The notes below the pieces were generated by a model. It saw only the letters and a program-made list of their open reading frames with translations, searched no databases and had not been told where the DNA came from. Positions 1 through 46,000 of a DNA stretch of 64,000 nucleotides are shown piece by piece. Made by a program: the position numbers and the translations under genes. Position 1 is the stretch's first letter. Each line of letters begins with the position of its first letter. Source of the DNA: Patagioenas fasciata (Eukaryota; Chordata; Aves; Columbiformes; Columbidae); contig NC_092541.1 in NCBI RefSeq assembly GCF_037038585.1, forward strand, positions 753,445 to 817,444, read 5' to 3'.

Positions 1-65
1 TTAACACAAGAAACACCCTGGGTTCCCTCCACCAACCTGGGGACCCTTTTGGCGTTGCAGAATCC

Positions 66-121
66 CTTTTTTGTTTTTTTTTAGGTTCCATTTTTTTAGG
101 TTTCCATTTTTTAGGTTTCCC
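66..121. repeat. T-rich short tandem repeat
   Basis: About three imperfect units of T-tract followed by AGGTTTCC(A). Confidence 0.7.
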
Positions 122-1732
122 GATATTTTCAGGCTCATTATCCGCCATGGGAAGGCAGCTGGGGGGTTCCCACACCCCGCGGCCCCTCGGTGCTGGTGGG
201 GGACGGCCAAGCCTGGTCTATTCTTAGCCGGCGGGTGGCCGGGCAGGAGCGGGCAGGGTGCACGGGGCCGCGTTCCTCACATTCCCCTTCCCCGGGGACA
301 AGGAGCGCCTGGAAATGTGCAGCCACAGCTTGGCAGGGGCCGGGGGCCATCAGCGGGGGCCACCCTGGGCGGGAGACATGGGGGAGGCGGCGTGGGGGGG
401 GTCCCGGGGACAGCAGAGGTGTCACAGGGATGTGGGGAGCGCTGGTGGGGACTGGGGGGATAAAGGTGAATTTGGAGGTGATGGGCAAGTTGGGAATCCA
501 AAAGACCCCCCCCAAAAAGAGGCAAGATCACTCCTTGCAGTTTTTCCTGTTGCTTCCAAGTGGGAAGTGGCCCCTGTCGGGGAATAACATCCGTGACTTG
601 GTTTAATGTCACCGAGTCCTTCCCAGGTTTGCGGGGGCCTCCCCTGGGCCGGTGTGGCAGGAAGCCCAGGTTGACGAGGGTTGATTTTGGCTGCACGTTT
701 CACTGTTGTTTGTTTGGGGTGTTTTGTTTTGTTTTTATACTTAGCAAACAAATAATGAAAGGCTGGAAAAATACCAGGAGGATTTGGAGCAGTGGAGGGG
801 AGGAGGGAGCCAGGACAAGGAGCATCCCTCTCCCTGCAAAAGCCTTTTACAGCCCAAATTCCTCCTTCCGCTGTCACATCCCCAGAGCATCCTCCAAGAG
901 TGAAGGGCATGAGCCGTGCCAGGCAGCCGGGACACCCGAAGCTGCCTGGGGACAGCCCTGGTGGCTGCAGGCAGCCTTGGGGACCGTGGCCGCCCCGTCT
1001 CTCCCCCGCCGGCTGTGTTTGCAGTGCGGCTCTAATTACAGAGATGTGCAGAAATGCCGTCTCTCGGTCGGCAAACATCTCTCCCGGCAAGCGCCAGCCG
1101 GCAGCTGCTGTGCTGGGATTCGGGTGGGCGCCCGTCCCCTCCATCCCACACCTCCCGCCCCAAACCCGCACCCGTTTCACGGCTGTAACCCCCTCGCCCG
1201 ACACTCCTGCACCTGCCCAGGGCAGCCCCTCGCCTGGTGGGTGATAAATCCCCGTGTGGATGATAATCCCCTGCGCTCCCCGGTGACTCCGAACGCACTT
1301 GTGCTGCAGGAGCGGGGAGGACACCCTTGGGAAGCACCCAGGGCTCACTCGTCCTGGAAATCGGGTGCTTTCCCACCAATTTCCCAGGGTGTGAGAGGGA
1401 AGGACAGAAGGGGAAAGGAGCAAAACCTCAGAAACACTCGAGGAGGAGGAAAGAACTGAGGGAGGGAGGAGGAGGAGAGCAGGGCAAGGAGAGAGAGGAT
1501 TATTGCTCAGTTGAATTAGAGGGAGCCCTTCAGCTGCCTTGAACAGCAGGAGAATTTGCCCAGAGACCCCAATTCTTCCTGTTTGGGATAAAATGTAAGC
1601 ACAGGATTAACTGCAAACATATGCTTAAGACCCAGAAAATCGAAAGGAGTCTGGGCAGAAAATGCTCCGAGGGCAAGGAGGGCACGGACCAGCAGGCTCG
1701 TGGATGAACCGGCTCTGCTGGGATGCGCTGGG

Positions 1733-1845
1733 AGGGACTGGGAGAGCGGTGGGGGGACTGGGAGAGCCATGGGGGACTGAGAGAGCCATGGGGACACTGG
1801 GAGAGACATAGAGGGGTTGGAAGAGCCACGGAGGCACTGGGGGTT
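1733..1845. repeat. G-rich tandem array, unit about 20-22 bp
   Basis: Five diverged copies built on GGGACTGGGAGAGCCATGG with variable spacing. Confidence 0.7.
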
Positions 1846-3275
1846 CTCCTGGAGCTCAATTAATAATAAAGTGAGGGGAATGACGTGACTCAGCTCCACC
1901 TGCGAGGGCTCCATGGGGCAAAGAGTTGGTCAGAGAGGCTCTTCCACCAGGGACACGATGAGATGGGACTCTCCAGCCAGAGACAGGAGGATCAAAGTGG
2001 TCCCACTGCCATGGCCAGAGCAGGACAAGCTTTCCTGGGTCACCCCCCAGCCCTGGCAGAGGGGCTGGGGACACCAGGGCTGTGCCCTGTCCCGTGCCCA
2101 AAACCCCGCCGGTGCCTCTGTGCTCCCCCCTGCAGCCCCATTCCCCGCTGTGGGGGCTGCGAGCCAGCACGTGGCCTTATCAGCAGACACATCCGTGTCC
2201 ACGTGACGTGTCCGCGAACATCCCGGGCTGATTTATGGCATGAGAGGAGGGCAGGGGGCCAACCTTAAATCCTGACTGCTTGGTGATTAATAATCATAAT
2301 TACGATCATATTAGCTGTAGTAATAATAGTTTGCCTTCTTTTGCAGAACCGGTCATCCAGGAATCTCAGCGCAGTTTCACAAGGTTGAGTGACCAGCATC
2401 TCTATTTTCTAGCGAGGAAATTGCGGCACAGAGCTGTCTCCCTTGAGTCACCCAGTATATCAACAAGAAAACAGAGAAGGCAGCAGCCTGGACACCGTGT
2501 CCCTCTCCCTCCCCCATGCTATTAAGCCGCATCTGTGTAATATAGAGCAAAACATCCTCCACGACTTGCAGTAAATCATGGCAGAGGCAGCGTGCAGAGT
2601 GGATAGGGGGAGATAATGGGTTTTTCACCCTCTTCAACAATAGAACAAGTTTTTCTCCGCTGGGGAAGGCTGACTCCTATGCAAGACGGAGATAAAAGCA
2701 GTACCAGGGCTCTGAAATGGGCTTGCAGGGCACCTGCCTTCGCTCATCCACTTGCATTGCTGGCCCAGGGACAGCAGGAAACTCTAGCGGGCAACGCTGT
2801 GGGTCAAATGCCCCATGGGCATGGCTTGGTCCCCATGTGTATTGCTGAGGTGCACTGGAATATTAATTGAAAATCCCAGCAAAACACTCTTGCTGATGAT
2901 AATGGACCATAATCCTCTTAGACCAATTTCATGCCTGAAAAATCATGCATAACAAAATAATAAGGGAAAGCCCCTTAGTGGACACTGTCCTTAGCAGTGG
3001 GCCCAGGGAAAAAGGGCCGTCCGGAGGAGATAACTCAGGAAGGAAAGGGAGCTGGTCCCCATGGCCTTCACCTCTGAGGGGCACGGGGGGGTGGGCAGAA
3101 GAGCTGAGCTTGGGGCTGGGGCTGAACAGCTGCCCTGGCAGCGCAGCACTGTGGTGGGACCCCTCTGTCCCACAGAGACCTGGGGACCCGCCAGGACCCC
3201 TCTGCCCTACAGACCCCATGGGACCTTCTGTGGCCACAGAACCCCGAGACCCCCTGGACCCTCTATGTCCCCTGA

Positions 3276-34962
<31,687 letters not shown>

Positions 34963-36030
34963 AGATGTGGGGGCTGCAAAGCAAGTCAAGAGGAACCTCA
35001 ACTGCGAGCTCGGCCAGTTGATGTTGATTTTGACTGCAAGGGTACGACGGAGGACGATGCCGTTGGCTCAGGGGTATAATTTGTAGCTGTCTTCTGCCAC
35101 CGTGAAAGGAAGCGTAGAGTGGCTGGCTTCCAAGGTCAACGTTTTCCAGCGGTTCCCATAGAGTAGCTTTCATTTGCACATTATAGCGAACCCAGAGCAG
35201 TTCTTTCTTACGGCCACCAACGAGCTGGCCAGGCCACGCGGTACCCACCACCTCTTCCTTGCCACGGCTTCTTGTCAAGAACAGCGCGAGCCGAGCGAGC
35301 CGCAGTGACCGGAGGAGAGCAGATCCACGGCTCTTGGCTGCGAGGCCGCTTTGCTGCCAGCTCTTTGGAGCAGGGACCATTGCGTTGGTACTGGGCTTGG
35401 CCCAGCAGAGCCTGCGGGTGTCACAGAAAGGGTGGTCAGCGGTGGAGGAGGAGGAGATCTCCGCAGTGCGGTACTGGGGGAGCTGCAGGGGGGAAGCCCG
35501 AGACAAGGACGGAGGACGGAAGCTGCCCTTGTCCTACCTGACCGCCACCGAGGAACGAAGGGCCGGCAGCCCCCGCCACCTCTGCATGCTTCAGCACGAG
35601 TCCTAGGGCACTGACTTCTCCAGCAAGGCTGATCACACCTTGCAAACCCCAACACGCACCCCACAACTCCCCCAGACAACCCCAACTGGTCACCGGCCTG
35701 GGCATAAAGCACAAAACTCAAAAGCACAATCTTGGAACGCCCAAAAGCCTCAGACACCTCATCTCCAGCCCTTCCTCCCAGCTTCTCTCTTTTGATAAAG
35801 GTTTGATAGATGCTTCCTCCTCCCCAGCCCTTTCCCCGGCAGACTCCCGCTGCACCCCCCGTAGGAGCAGCCCGCGTAGCCGTGCCGTTCGGTTAGATGC
35901 TGTGACAGTCCTAGGCTGCCTGCTCAAGTAACGTATCGAGCTCCCTTTGAGAGTAGTAAAACTGTGAGCATCTCTTTCTCTGGAATTTTAGTGTACACTT
36001 TGCTAATAAAGATGTTTTTGGCACCTAATG
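34963..36030 (+). other. KCNH6: KCNH6 3' UTR with poly(A) signal
   Basis: About 1.07 kb follows the stop. AATAAA lies at 36005-36010 with a GT-rich stretch near 36040-36055, a standard cleavage arrangement. No coding potential or repeat was recognised inside it. Confidence 0.75.
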
Positions 36031-36319
36031 TGGATCAGAGCTGTGTTTGTTGGGAGCACCCGTGAATTCATCCCTGGCGGTACAAAGCACGGGCGCTAAT
36101 CTGCAAAGATCCCTGTTGCTTCACCCAGTTGCTTCATCCAGGGGGTGCGGGGCTAATGGACGTACGGGTCTTATAGATCAAGGATGGGACCCCAGACAGA
36201 CACAGTCCCGCCAAGGGGACTTCAGTTAATTAGTGACCATCGTCTCCCCATCCGTCACTCGGAGGAGGCGGGACTCGAACATGCGGCACCGCCGTGGGCT
36301 TGAAGCGCTCCCCGCCCGC

Positions 36320-36931
36320 CGCGGGATGACGTGACTGACACCTCTTCCAGCCAATCGATTATCAATAAAGGCTCGAGAACCCGCCTCACGCCACTGCGAC
36401 CCCTGGTAGCCAGTAAGATGTCGAGAATGAATAAAGCCTCCCTCTGGGGCGGGGTCAAGCACAACGGTAGGTCATCCCAGCCAGGGGGAGAGCGTCCGTT
36501 TGGGATGAAGGGCAAAGCGACCAATAGAAAACCGAATAAGACCAAACGGACAGGAAAATTACCCAATAGATGCTCGAGCCTCTAAGTGGCAGCCAATATA
36601 ACCAACCCGCACCCACTGGGCGGGGCTTCCCGCGTGGCTTCCGTTCCCGTTGTGTGAGGGGCCGAATCCCAAACGGCCTCCGCGCTGCTCCCGCCGCCGC
36701 CGGGGTCTGGAGCCGGGCCTGGGGGCGCGGCCCGTGCTGCGGCCTCCCCGCTCCCCTCCGGCCTCTCTGCGCCCCGGCTGGCCGCTCCTCTCCTCTCCCT
36801 GGCCCGCTTCGCCTTCCCGCTCCCTTCGGCCGGGCCCATCGCTCCCCTCCGAGCCCACCCGGGTTTCCCCCTCAGCCCAGCCCGCTGCTCCCCTCAGCCC
36901 CGCCGCTGCCCGGGGCCCCCTCGGCCGAGCC
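36320..36931 (+). promoter_or_regulatory. DCAF7: DCAF7 promoter and 5' UTR: four CCAAT boxes, CpG island
   Basis: CCAAT occurs on the + strand at 36351, 36521, 36563 and 36593, and TGACGT (CRE half-site) at 36327. A CpG island then runs to the ATG at 36932. Clustered CCAAT boxes without TATA are typical of NF-Y-driven housekeeping promoters. The start site probably lies after 36597 but cannot be fixed. Confidence 0.7.
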
Positions 36932-37069
36932 ATGTCGCTGCACGGGAAGCGGAAGGAGATCTACAAATATGAGGCGCCCTGGACCGTGTACGCCATGAAC
37001 TGGAGCGTCCGGCCGGACAAGCGGTTCCGTCTGGCGCTGGGCAGCTTCGTGGAGGAGTACAACAACAAG
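36932..37069 (+). CDS. DCAF7: DCAF7 exon 1
   Basis: 46 codons, [20 protein letters not shown] to SFVEEYNNK. Donor GTAGGG, phase 0. Confidence 0.98.
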
Positions 37070-40000
37070 GTAGGGGGGACGGGCCGACCCTCGCGTCCCG
37101 GCGGTTCCGGCGGCTCCCGGGCACGGCCCCCGCCGTTGGTGGGGCTGGAGGGGTTCTTCTTCAACAGAGCCTGGCCCAGGCTGCCCGGAGCGGGTCTGGA
37201 GTCTCCTTTGGAGACATTCAAACCTGCCTGGACCGACCTGTGTGATCTGCTCTGTGACCCTGCGTGAGCAGGTGGGCTGGGGGTTCTACAGGGGTCCCTG
37301 CAACCACAACCACTCCGCCGTTCTGTGACTCCCACCTTGCCCTCGGCACTGGAGCCTTCAGGTGGCCCCCTGAGGTGCAGGTGCTGGCCTGGGTCCCCTT
37401 GCCACAGTTCGGGGGTGTTAACTACAGCAGGACCTCAGCGTTGCTGGAGCATCCTGCGAAGGTGCTGCTCGATGCTTTTAGGGACACGGTTTAGTGCCAG
37501 AGTTAGGTTATGGTTGGACTTGATGGTCTCTTCCAACTGGAATGATTCTATAGTTGAGGCTTGTTTCCTCTCCATGGGCCCTCAGATTTCGGGAGGGACT
37601 GTGGGTGGGAAGAGCCCCGGGTGCTGGTGCTGGTCACTTCTCAACCGGGAAGGTCCCCCAACTTGAGCATAACTGGCTTTTTTTTCCAGCATGAAGGAAA
37701 GCATATGGCCAGGACTAAAGTTTGTGCATGTACAGCGTGTCTGAGACTGTGTTGCAAATTTTATGCCGTTGTCATTTCTTGCTGTGGAGAGGTTCTGTGT
37801 GGTAACTTTTCTCATATGTGTATAAGCCACTTTCACTGGTTCCTCAGTAGTTCTACTTTTCTTGGAGAACAAGGGTGTAATGAGGCATGAGATTATATCT
37901 GCGGTGTTTCCCTGCCAGATATAAGCTGAGAACCTTACACTGGTAATAGAGACAACGTGTTCACCTCTCCAAACACTTGTGCAGTCATTTCTGAACAGAC
38001 TTTAATGTACTAGTCTGGTATAATGAATTCATATAAACGGAAGAGAGATGAAGAAATGGGTATAGTTATGGAGCATCCGGAAGCTTGTGTGAAACTAAGA
38101 TTTTGCAGTTACAGCTTTGTGTGTTTATAGCGTGTGTGCTTGGTAGCTTTGTCAAGCTGTTTAATGGGGATTGTGGAAAATTATGTCAGAAAGTTGATGT
38201 TGGGGCTTTGCAAGGATGTGATGAGAGGAGGTGACATCTCTTAGATTGTTAAATTAGGTTAGCTTAGGACATCTCTTGGGTTACATTACAGCACTTGCAG
38301 ACGTGATACTTCTGAGCACTTTGTAGTTCAGGCAGGATGGGTTGGTGTGTACGAGTCATCTCCTCATGCTGGTGAGCCCTGTTGTGGTTCTGGGAGTGCT
38401 GCTGGGGAAAGGCGGGTCCCTGAGCTTAAAAACTTCTGATTTATTTAAGGACCAGCTTGAAAATGTTTTTAATCTGTACTCTGAGAAGCTAAAATGACAA
38501 ACTTGCAACCAGTTTTTTGTTTAGAGGTGGTAGAATTGGTTACTAAGGGGGTATTTGTTTGTGTTGCCTTTGCCTCCTGAAGTTGGGCCCATTCCCTGGG
38601 CTTGCTCTCGATGGCAGCGTGATCAGGTCTGCTTTTCAGTTCAGGCTTCAAGTGTAAAGAAATTGAGCCAACCCCTCTTTTTTTACCCTTCGTGCTCACA
38701 GTTGTTGCAGACAGAAATTGTGTAGGACTATGTGAATTTCTGCTGTCTGGAAATATTCCTCAAAGCTTCTCTTGACCTCTGAGCTTCAGGAGTAACTATT
38801 TTGTTGACTTCGCATAAGCACCACATGCTATGAGATCTGTGTGGTGTACAGAACCTGAAATTAAATATATGAGAATGAGATACCAGTCTGGATGTTGCTG
38901 CTATAGAAGTAAAGCTGATGTGTGATTAAAAATTAAACTTGTCCAATAAATGCAGTGCAACATAACCTTCACTTTGCTGAGAGGTTTTGCTGTGCCTCTG
39001 ATATTTCAAAGAGCTCTGGGGTTTTTTTTGAGGTTTTCTTGTTTGCTGCTTTATGTAGTGCTTTCAGTAGAGGAAGATCATTAAGACAGAGCAGTCCTGG
39101 GTAATTGCAAGTGTTGTTATTGCTTAGAGTATTGATGTTGTCTCCTTTACTTTAGGGACCAGAACAAGCTGGGGTGTGCTGTTTCATCTGCTCTGTCTTT
39201 ATGGTGTCGTACTGTGCTTAGCACAGCTTTGCTCAATCTTTGAGAGGCTGCTGAAACATGCAGGGAGTAGCTTCATGCTCCAGATTGGGAACTCCTGGTG
39301 CACACTAGTTGGAAACTCTCAGCTCTGTCCATGCAAGTGGTGTAACCTCGCTCTTACCTGGGCCGGACTTGAGGCATTTCTTCGTGCAGGAGCTGGCAGC
39401 AGCAACCTTGCCTTGCTTGCAGGACACAGGACTCTGATATAATCCTGCAAATAATTCCGTCATTCCATCTCCTCATGTTCAGCCTGCACAAGAGCATGAT
39501 TGGAGGGATTCTGTAGTCACTGTATGTGATCAAGTACGAAGAGAAGAGTCGTACCTTTGAATATGCTGAGCTAGGAGGGAACACAGCTTCTTAAGCAGTA
39601 TTTTCCACTCCTGTCTCCATGCATCCCAGGCTGCTGCCAGGTCAGTGGCACACACCTGATCTTCAGCACTTGCCACAAGCTCCAAGTGTTGATAATGCAA
39701 TTTTTGTTCTCTAACCCAGCCTGCCACTAAAAATGTCAAAGATCAGGAAGATACCGGGTTGCTACACAGTCATCGCTTTTTCTTCAGTTCGGAGGGGTTG
39801 AACATGAATATGCAGTGCAGGAATATATAAATTCACACCAAGAAGAGTGAGTCCTGTGCTGTTTGAGGTTTGCTTCTGATTATGACTGTGTTGATTGTGT
39901 AGGCTTTGTACACTCATATCGAGCTGAAAACAGCATAAGCAAAGGAGGAGTGATTAGAGACCATTTGTCTTCTGATCCTGACCTTGCCACAAGATTTTCT

Positions 40001-43000
40001 ATCACCAAGGACAATTTGCTTCCTTTGTAAAATCCGCTTAGTATTTCTGATCCCTAAAGGAGTTAGAAAGCTATTTGTCAATCACTTCAGAAGCCTCGGA
40101 GATTCTTGACTGATTCATTCTAAAGTAGAATAAGGAGTAGCTGGAATAAAGAGTACAAGGCAGACACAGATTTTAGAAGCATATTTGGATATGTCTTTTA
40201 GAGTTAGTTCTGGGGTGAAAAGGCTGGATTTTCTCATTGTGGCAAGGGGCAAGGTTTGCATTTCTTAAGAGCATCTCTAAGTGGGCTCATAACCCCTAAT
40301 GTTAAAGATCCACTGAAGCATTTGTTGTTTCTTGTTATATGGAAAAAAATAAGATAGATTTCCAGCATAATGTAAATGTGTAGTTTATGAACCAAACTGC
40401 GTATCCGGAATGTTTAGGATTTTTCCAGATAAACATCTCAGTAAAAGTCCATTAAGCCACCATTCCCAGGAGGAAGCTGCTGTGTGGAAAGTAGTAGGAA
40501 GTTCCTACAGTGAGCAGCTTACAAACGCATTGTAGTGAGTTGTCCTCATAATATTTGTGTTTTGACAGCACTTAGCACAGTGGGGCTTTCATCCTGTTTA
40601 GCTCTTGCACTGGCTGCTAGGTTGAACACATCTTCCAGCACCGCATTGTTCGCTGAGCACTTTCTGCCGTGTCAATATTTTTCTAATAACATCATGTCTA
40701 GGAGTGAAGCGTTGCTTCAGGTGCTGGTGTGACCAAGCTATGAGAAGATAATTTAGTGTTTGCTCCATCTCACATCACTCTCACAACTGGGCACATCAGC
40801 CCTTCCCACTGTCACATTGCTGTGCAGAAGAACCCCTAATTTGGAATCAAGTTATCTAGAACACTTCAGACCTGCTTTCTTGGTCTTTTCACACATAACA
40901 TTTGAATAATTATTTAAGTATTTTGGCTTCCCCATTATTTTTTAAGTTTGAGTTCTGTTTTCTGACTCTGTGATTAGTCTGTATCTTAATTTCGTGCAGT
41001 TGTGATGAAATGTTTTAGTTAATGTGATGCTAAAGCCAGGTAGATGGCGAGCTGACGTGATCCATCATACTGCGGGGCTATGGCCCTCACAATAGGGGCT
41101 TTAATTGCGGGTGGTTGTCATGCGAACCACAGGGTGTCCTGCTCTCTGAAGATGACATTGGCAGCATCAGTTCAGTTGAAGATGACTTGGAATGATGTTT
41201 GTGCAGTTTAAGCCTGAGATTTAAACTAGGCTTTGCGATGTGGAGAAGAGAAGGGTGGTCTCTAATCCTTTAGGATTGGATTTCGATTCGTTTGAGATCA
41301 GCTCTTCAAAGTAAAGCCCTGTGGTGATTACGTATACTTCACTTTGCTTACATGCCCCAGCTGGGAAGCAGAGCTTCAATGGTTTCTCATTCCGTTGACA
41401 TGATGGTCCTTCTGAAATATAATTACAGCATTAAGACTGAATAGAAATGAATATTTTGATACAATTCTTTTAAATGTGGCTTTTTACAGGTGCAACTTGT
41501 TGGTTTGGATGAAGAGAGCTCAGAATTCATTTGCAGGAACACCTTTGATCACCCCTACCCTACCACAAAGCTCATGTGGATCCCGGACACCAAGGGGGTG
41601 TACCCAGACCTGCTGGCCACCAGCGGTGACTATCTGCGCGTCTGGAGGGTGAGTGAGTCCTCCCTAGAAAAAGATGAACCATGATACTAATTGTGTTGCA
41701 TATTGATCTCATTTTCACTCAAGACCAGCTGTTCTGGAGTGCGTTGTTTTCCTTTCAGGGTGTCTTGCCCTTGCTGTAGTGTGGAGGTTAAGACATAGAA
41801 TCAAGTCAGAGCACTTAATAACTTGTTTTTTTAACTGCAGTAATGTTACTAAATATGAAGATTATAGAAGCAGAATTATCATGGTAGTTGCTGTCTTAAT
41901 TGCCTTATTGAAGACAGAGGTGGTGATTGTGTTTTTGAGAGCTATAGGTTGTAAAGCTGAGAGGTAAGAAACCCAGATTAACACTTTGTTTTGAAGTGCA
42001 AGTGGAACAAGTTGTGATGTCATTTGAGTCAGGTGTTTCACTTTTCCTAAAGGTGGGTGAAACAGAGACCCGGCTGGAGTGTTTGCTGAACAATAACAAG
42101 AACTCTGATTTCTGTGCTCCACTAACATCGTTTGACTGGAATGAAGTGGATCCTTACCTTCTAGGTGAGACTGACGTCCTTGGCATGGCTTTTGAATTTA
42201 GTCTCAAGCTGGGGCTGTGACTAAACTGCTGTGTCGTTGTGTGTCCACTGGTTAATCTGATCACTAACCAGTGAAGAAAATTCTACACCATAGAAACTGC
42301 CATTGTCTTGGGTTAAAAATAAAGAATAAAAAAAATTGCGCAGCTCACAGAGGCAATTTCACCTTGACAGGTGCCCTGTCCGGTACAAAATGGGTCACTT
42401 TGGTTGAATTAGGTGTGTTCCTTATTTTCATATAGGGAGCCTCAGTCTTCAGGGCGGGTGAGCTGTTGTAGCACTAAGTAATGATGTATTAATACGTGAA
42501 CTCTCGTGACTTATTTTGACATGTTCTGGAGTGGATAAAAACTATGTACCAAGATTTGTCTTTTGGGAAGCCATTAGAGCAGCAGCAGTAAAACCAGGAG
42601 CCATTAATTCAGTTGGAGGAGGGGGCTGAATGCTCAAGGTTTAATTATAGCCCTTGGGACAAATTGTGAATCCAAGATGACTGATCCAGCAGAGGTTTGT
42701 TTCCCAGAAGAGTGCAGCCGTTTATGTTGGGGGGATTTGCCCAGATTAGCAGTGATAATGTCATAGTAATTATTTACTACATGATTTATTTTTTGTGTGT
42801 TGTATCTCTGATCTCTTAAGAGCTTTACTACTAGCCCCACCTTCAGTCCACAGCAGAAATCAATTAATAATAATACACTATTGCAGCACTGTGATGGAAT
42901 TTTGGTTTGGATGTGAACGCGAGACTTACAGGATGGAAATGTTCATCTGGTAGAGCAGTGGACGTGATCTACCTTGACTTGAATAAGGCATTTGACACAG

Positions 43001-46000
43001 TTGTGGCCCCTCAGTTCCAGAAGGACAGGGAACTGCTGGAGAGAGTCCAGCGCAGCCACCGAGATGCTGAAGGGAGTGGAGCATCTCCCGTGTGAGGAAA
43101 GGCTGAGGGAGCTGGGGCTCTGGAGCTGGAGAAGAGGAGACTGAGGGGGGACTCATTCCTGGGGATCAATATGGAAAGGGGCAGTGTCAGGAGGATGGAG
43201 CCAGGCTCTTCTGGGTGACAACCAGTGACAGGACAAGGGGCAACGGGTGCAAACTGGAACACAGGAGGTTCCACTTGAATATGAGAAGAAACTTCTTGAT
43301 GGTGAGGGTGTCAGAGCCTGGCCCAGGCTGCCCAGGGAGGCTGTGGAGTCTCCTTCTCTGCAGACATTCAAACCCACCTGGACACCTTCCTGTGGAACCT
43401 CAGCTGGGTGTTCCTGCTCTGGGGGGATTGCACTGGATGAGCTTTCCAGGGCCCTTCAACCCCTGACATTCTGGGATTCTGTGATCTGGGTTCCATCAGG
43501 CTTCTGAATAGATTGAAGTAGACATGAGCTATTTACACTTTGTTCCTGTGAGGAAGGTGATTTCTGCGGCTAAAAGGTTTGGGCACTTGGGCTGTAGGCT
43601 GTTTGACATTCTTGATTTGAATTGTATGCTGTTCTTGATCTGTCGATGTCAGAGGATATTATATTAATCCAGGAAGTGATTAAATAATTTGTGATAATAT
43701 CAATTTTGCTAACGGAAGTGGTTTTCTTTCAGGTACCTCTAGTATTGACACCACCTGCACTATTTGGGGTCTGGAGACAGGCCAGGTTCTGGGCAGGGTA
43801 AACCTGGTCTCTGGCCACGTGAAGACCCAGCTCATTGCGCATGACAAAGAGGTGATGGCTTTTTTTGATTGTTTACATTGCACGGTTTTTAAGCAACAAA
43901 AAAGAAACAGCTTTTCTGTCTTCCTCCTTTTTCTTAAACTCTGCTCCAAAAGGAGAATTTTTCAAAGATCAATATACACAGTTTTGAGTATCAAACTAAA
44001 GCTGCACTAGCGGCTATCAAAACAGCTCTGTTTGCTCATCAAAGAGTCTGAACTCGAGAATATGCTTGTGTTCCTAGATTGTGCTCCAGAACATTTTAGA
44101 AAAATGAGGTAAAACATCAGTTGATGTTTTGAAATCAACTGCATATCAAAGGCAATAAGTAGCTTGCAAGATTTTCATTTTAACATAATATTATTTTTAG
44201 CAATTAATATTAAAAAAATCAGTCTGGGAAACTTGTGTGTTTAATTTTAGTGAATCATCCTATAATGACATAATGATTTGAATTTTTTGCCTCCTTTTGG
44301 CAAGTGTGGTAACTAAGAATTTGGTAGGAACAGCAACTGTTTGGCAGAATATGTTGCAATTAGATCTGCTCTCCATATACGACACCCATTTTACTGCAGA
44401 TGAGGAGGCAGCCTGCTCGCTAACCCGAGGCTCTGGTTTCTCTGTCCCGTCACCGAGCAGGTGTACGACATCGCGTTCAGCCGTGCGGGCGGCGGCAGGG
44501 ATATGTTTGCTTCGGTTGGCGCGGATGGCTCGGTGAGGATGTTCGATCTCCGCCACCTGGAACACAGCACCATCATTTACGAGGACCCCCAGCACCACCC
44601 GTTGCTGCGTCTCTGCTGGAATAAGCAGGATCCCAACTACCTTGCTACGATGGCCATGGACGGCATGGAGGTACGTGCTAGTGGCTGTGATTTTTTGGGA
44701 GGTGGCTTGGTAGTAATTAGTAGACAGTTTGTTAAAATAAGTGAGGCAGTGTCAATTCCTGAACTGCAGTATGATCGAAGATCAATTCTTAGTGCACTAA
44801 CTTCAATAGGAGATAAAGAAGTAACTTTGGTGTTATAAACTTGAAGATCTCTGTGGCTCGTGTATGTTTCGGCTGGTTTTGAAGAGGGATCTGTGAGCCA
44901 GTTGGGTGATAGTTTTCACATAAAACCTTAACTGCGAGTGTTTTAGTCACCTTGTTCTTTGTTGGTTCAGTGCACAAGGCTCAGTTCCTCAATTTGTTTG
45001 CCCTTACTGCATCACTCACAAGCCCCCCTGTGAAGTCTGATGCCTTTTGAGACACACTGACTGCCTAGAAGCCATTTTTTGAGAACAGCATTTACTTACC
45101 AAGTGCATCCTTTAGGACAGGGCTGTATTTATAGCCTTAGCTCAGAATATTTGCTTTTCTGAGTGTTTTTTTAAAATGCAAGTTTTTAATTCAATTGGGT
45201 TTTGTTTCTGGAGGTTGTGATTCTGGATGTCAGAGTTCCCTGCACACCTGTTGCCAGGTTAAACAACCACCGAGCGTGTGTAAATGGAATTGCTTGGGCA
45301 CCTCATTCTTCCTGCCACATTTGTACAGCAGGTAAGTGTGATCCATCCCTGCCCTGCCTGGGTCAGTCTCTGGGAATCGTTTGCTGCATTTGCAAAACTC
45401 TCTCTCCAGAGGTTTGTGCTGTTCTCTGCTTGCCTTTTGCTAAAGAATCCCTGCAGTTTAGAAGCCATCAATTAGTGACTTTCCTAATTTTTGTGGGAAA
45501 TAGACACCTGCTGGAGCTTATTGCGTGCAAATGGTGAGCCCAGTGCCCAAACCATGCATCTGCTTTGGCTAAGCTGTATTATTTTTATGCTCCTTAGTTT
45601 TTTGCAAACTAGTTCTTAAATGTTTTCAGTTCCACTGGTGTTTTTCAGCTCTGTGCTGGATAATGTATGATGATCCAAGCTTCTTTTGTTGGAACGTGTT
45701 TGTGTCGCTGTATCTCTGGCTTGGTTCTCATCAGGACTGTGACAACCATATCCTGTACAGCTCGTTGGACTATATGCCTGTTAGTAGTATGGAGATCTCA
45801 TTATATCTTGATTCTACTGACGATTTTCTCTTCCCTTTGCAGCGGATGACCATCAGGCTCTCATCTGGGACATCCAGCAGATGCCTCGTGCCATTGAGGA
45901 CCCGATCTTGGCCTATACAGCCGAGGGCGAGATCAACAATGTACAGTGGGCATCCACCCAGCCAGACTGGATAGCGATCTGCTACAACAACTGCCTGGAG

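Larger units (their letters stand above)
37070..41489 (+). other. DCAF7: DCAF7 intron 1
   Basis: 4.4 kb. The first 0.5 kb is GC-rich with two CR1 tails; after about 37.65 kb composition drops to AT-rich and stays so. No exon was seen. Confidence 0.85.

Noticed and set aside
422-1423. 333-codon - strand open frame and other long frames in the first 7 kb
   Set aside because: GC-rich chance frames with no recognisable domain, overlapping frames on both strands, and no splice logic.
36255-36300. tRNA-like B box on the - strand (TGTTCGAGTCC)
   Set aside because: The T stem does not pair beyond about three bases, and no A box or cloverleaf could be drawn.
36360-36436. Two AATAAA signals near 36355-36436 as an LTR or KCNH6 terminator
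   Set aside because: They lie within the DCAF7 promoter. No LTR ends or primer site were seen, and the signal at 36005 with GT-rich downstream sequence is better.
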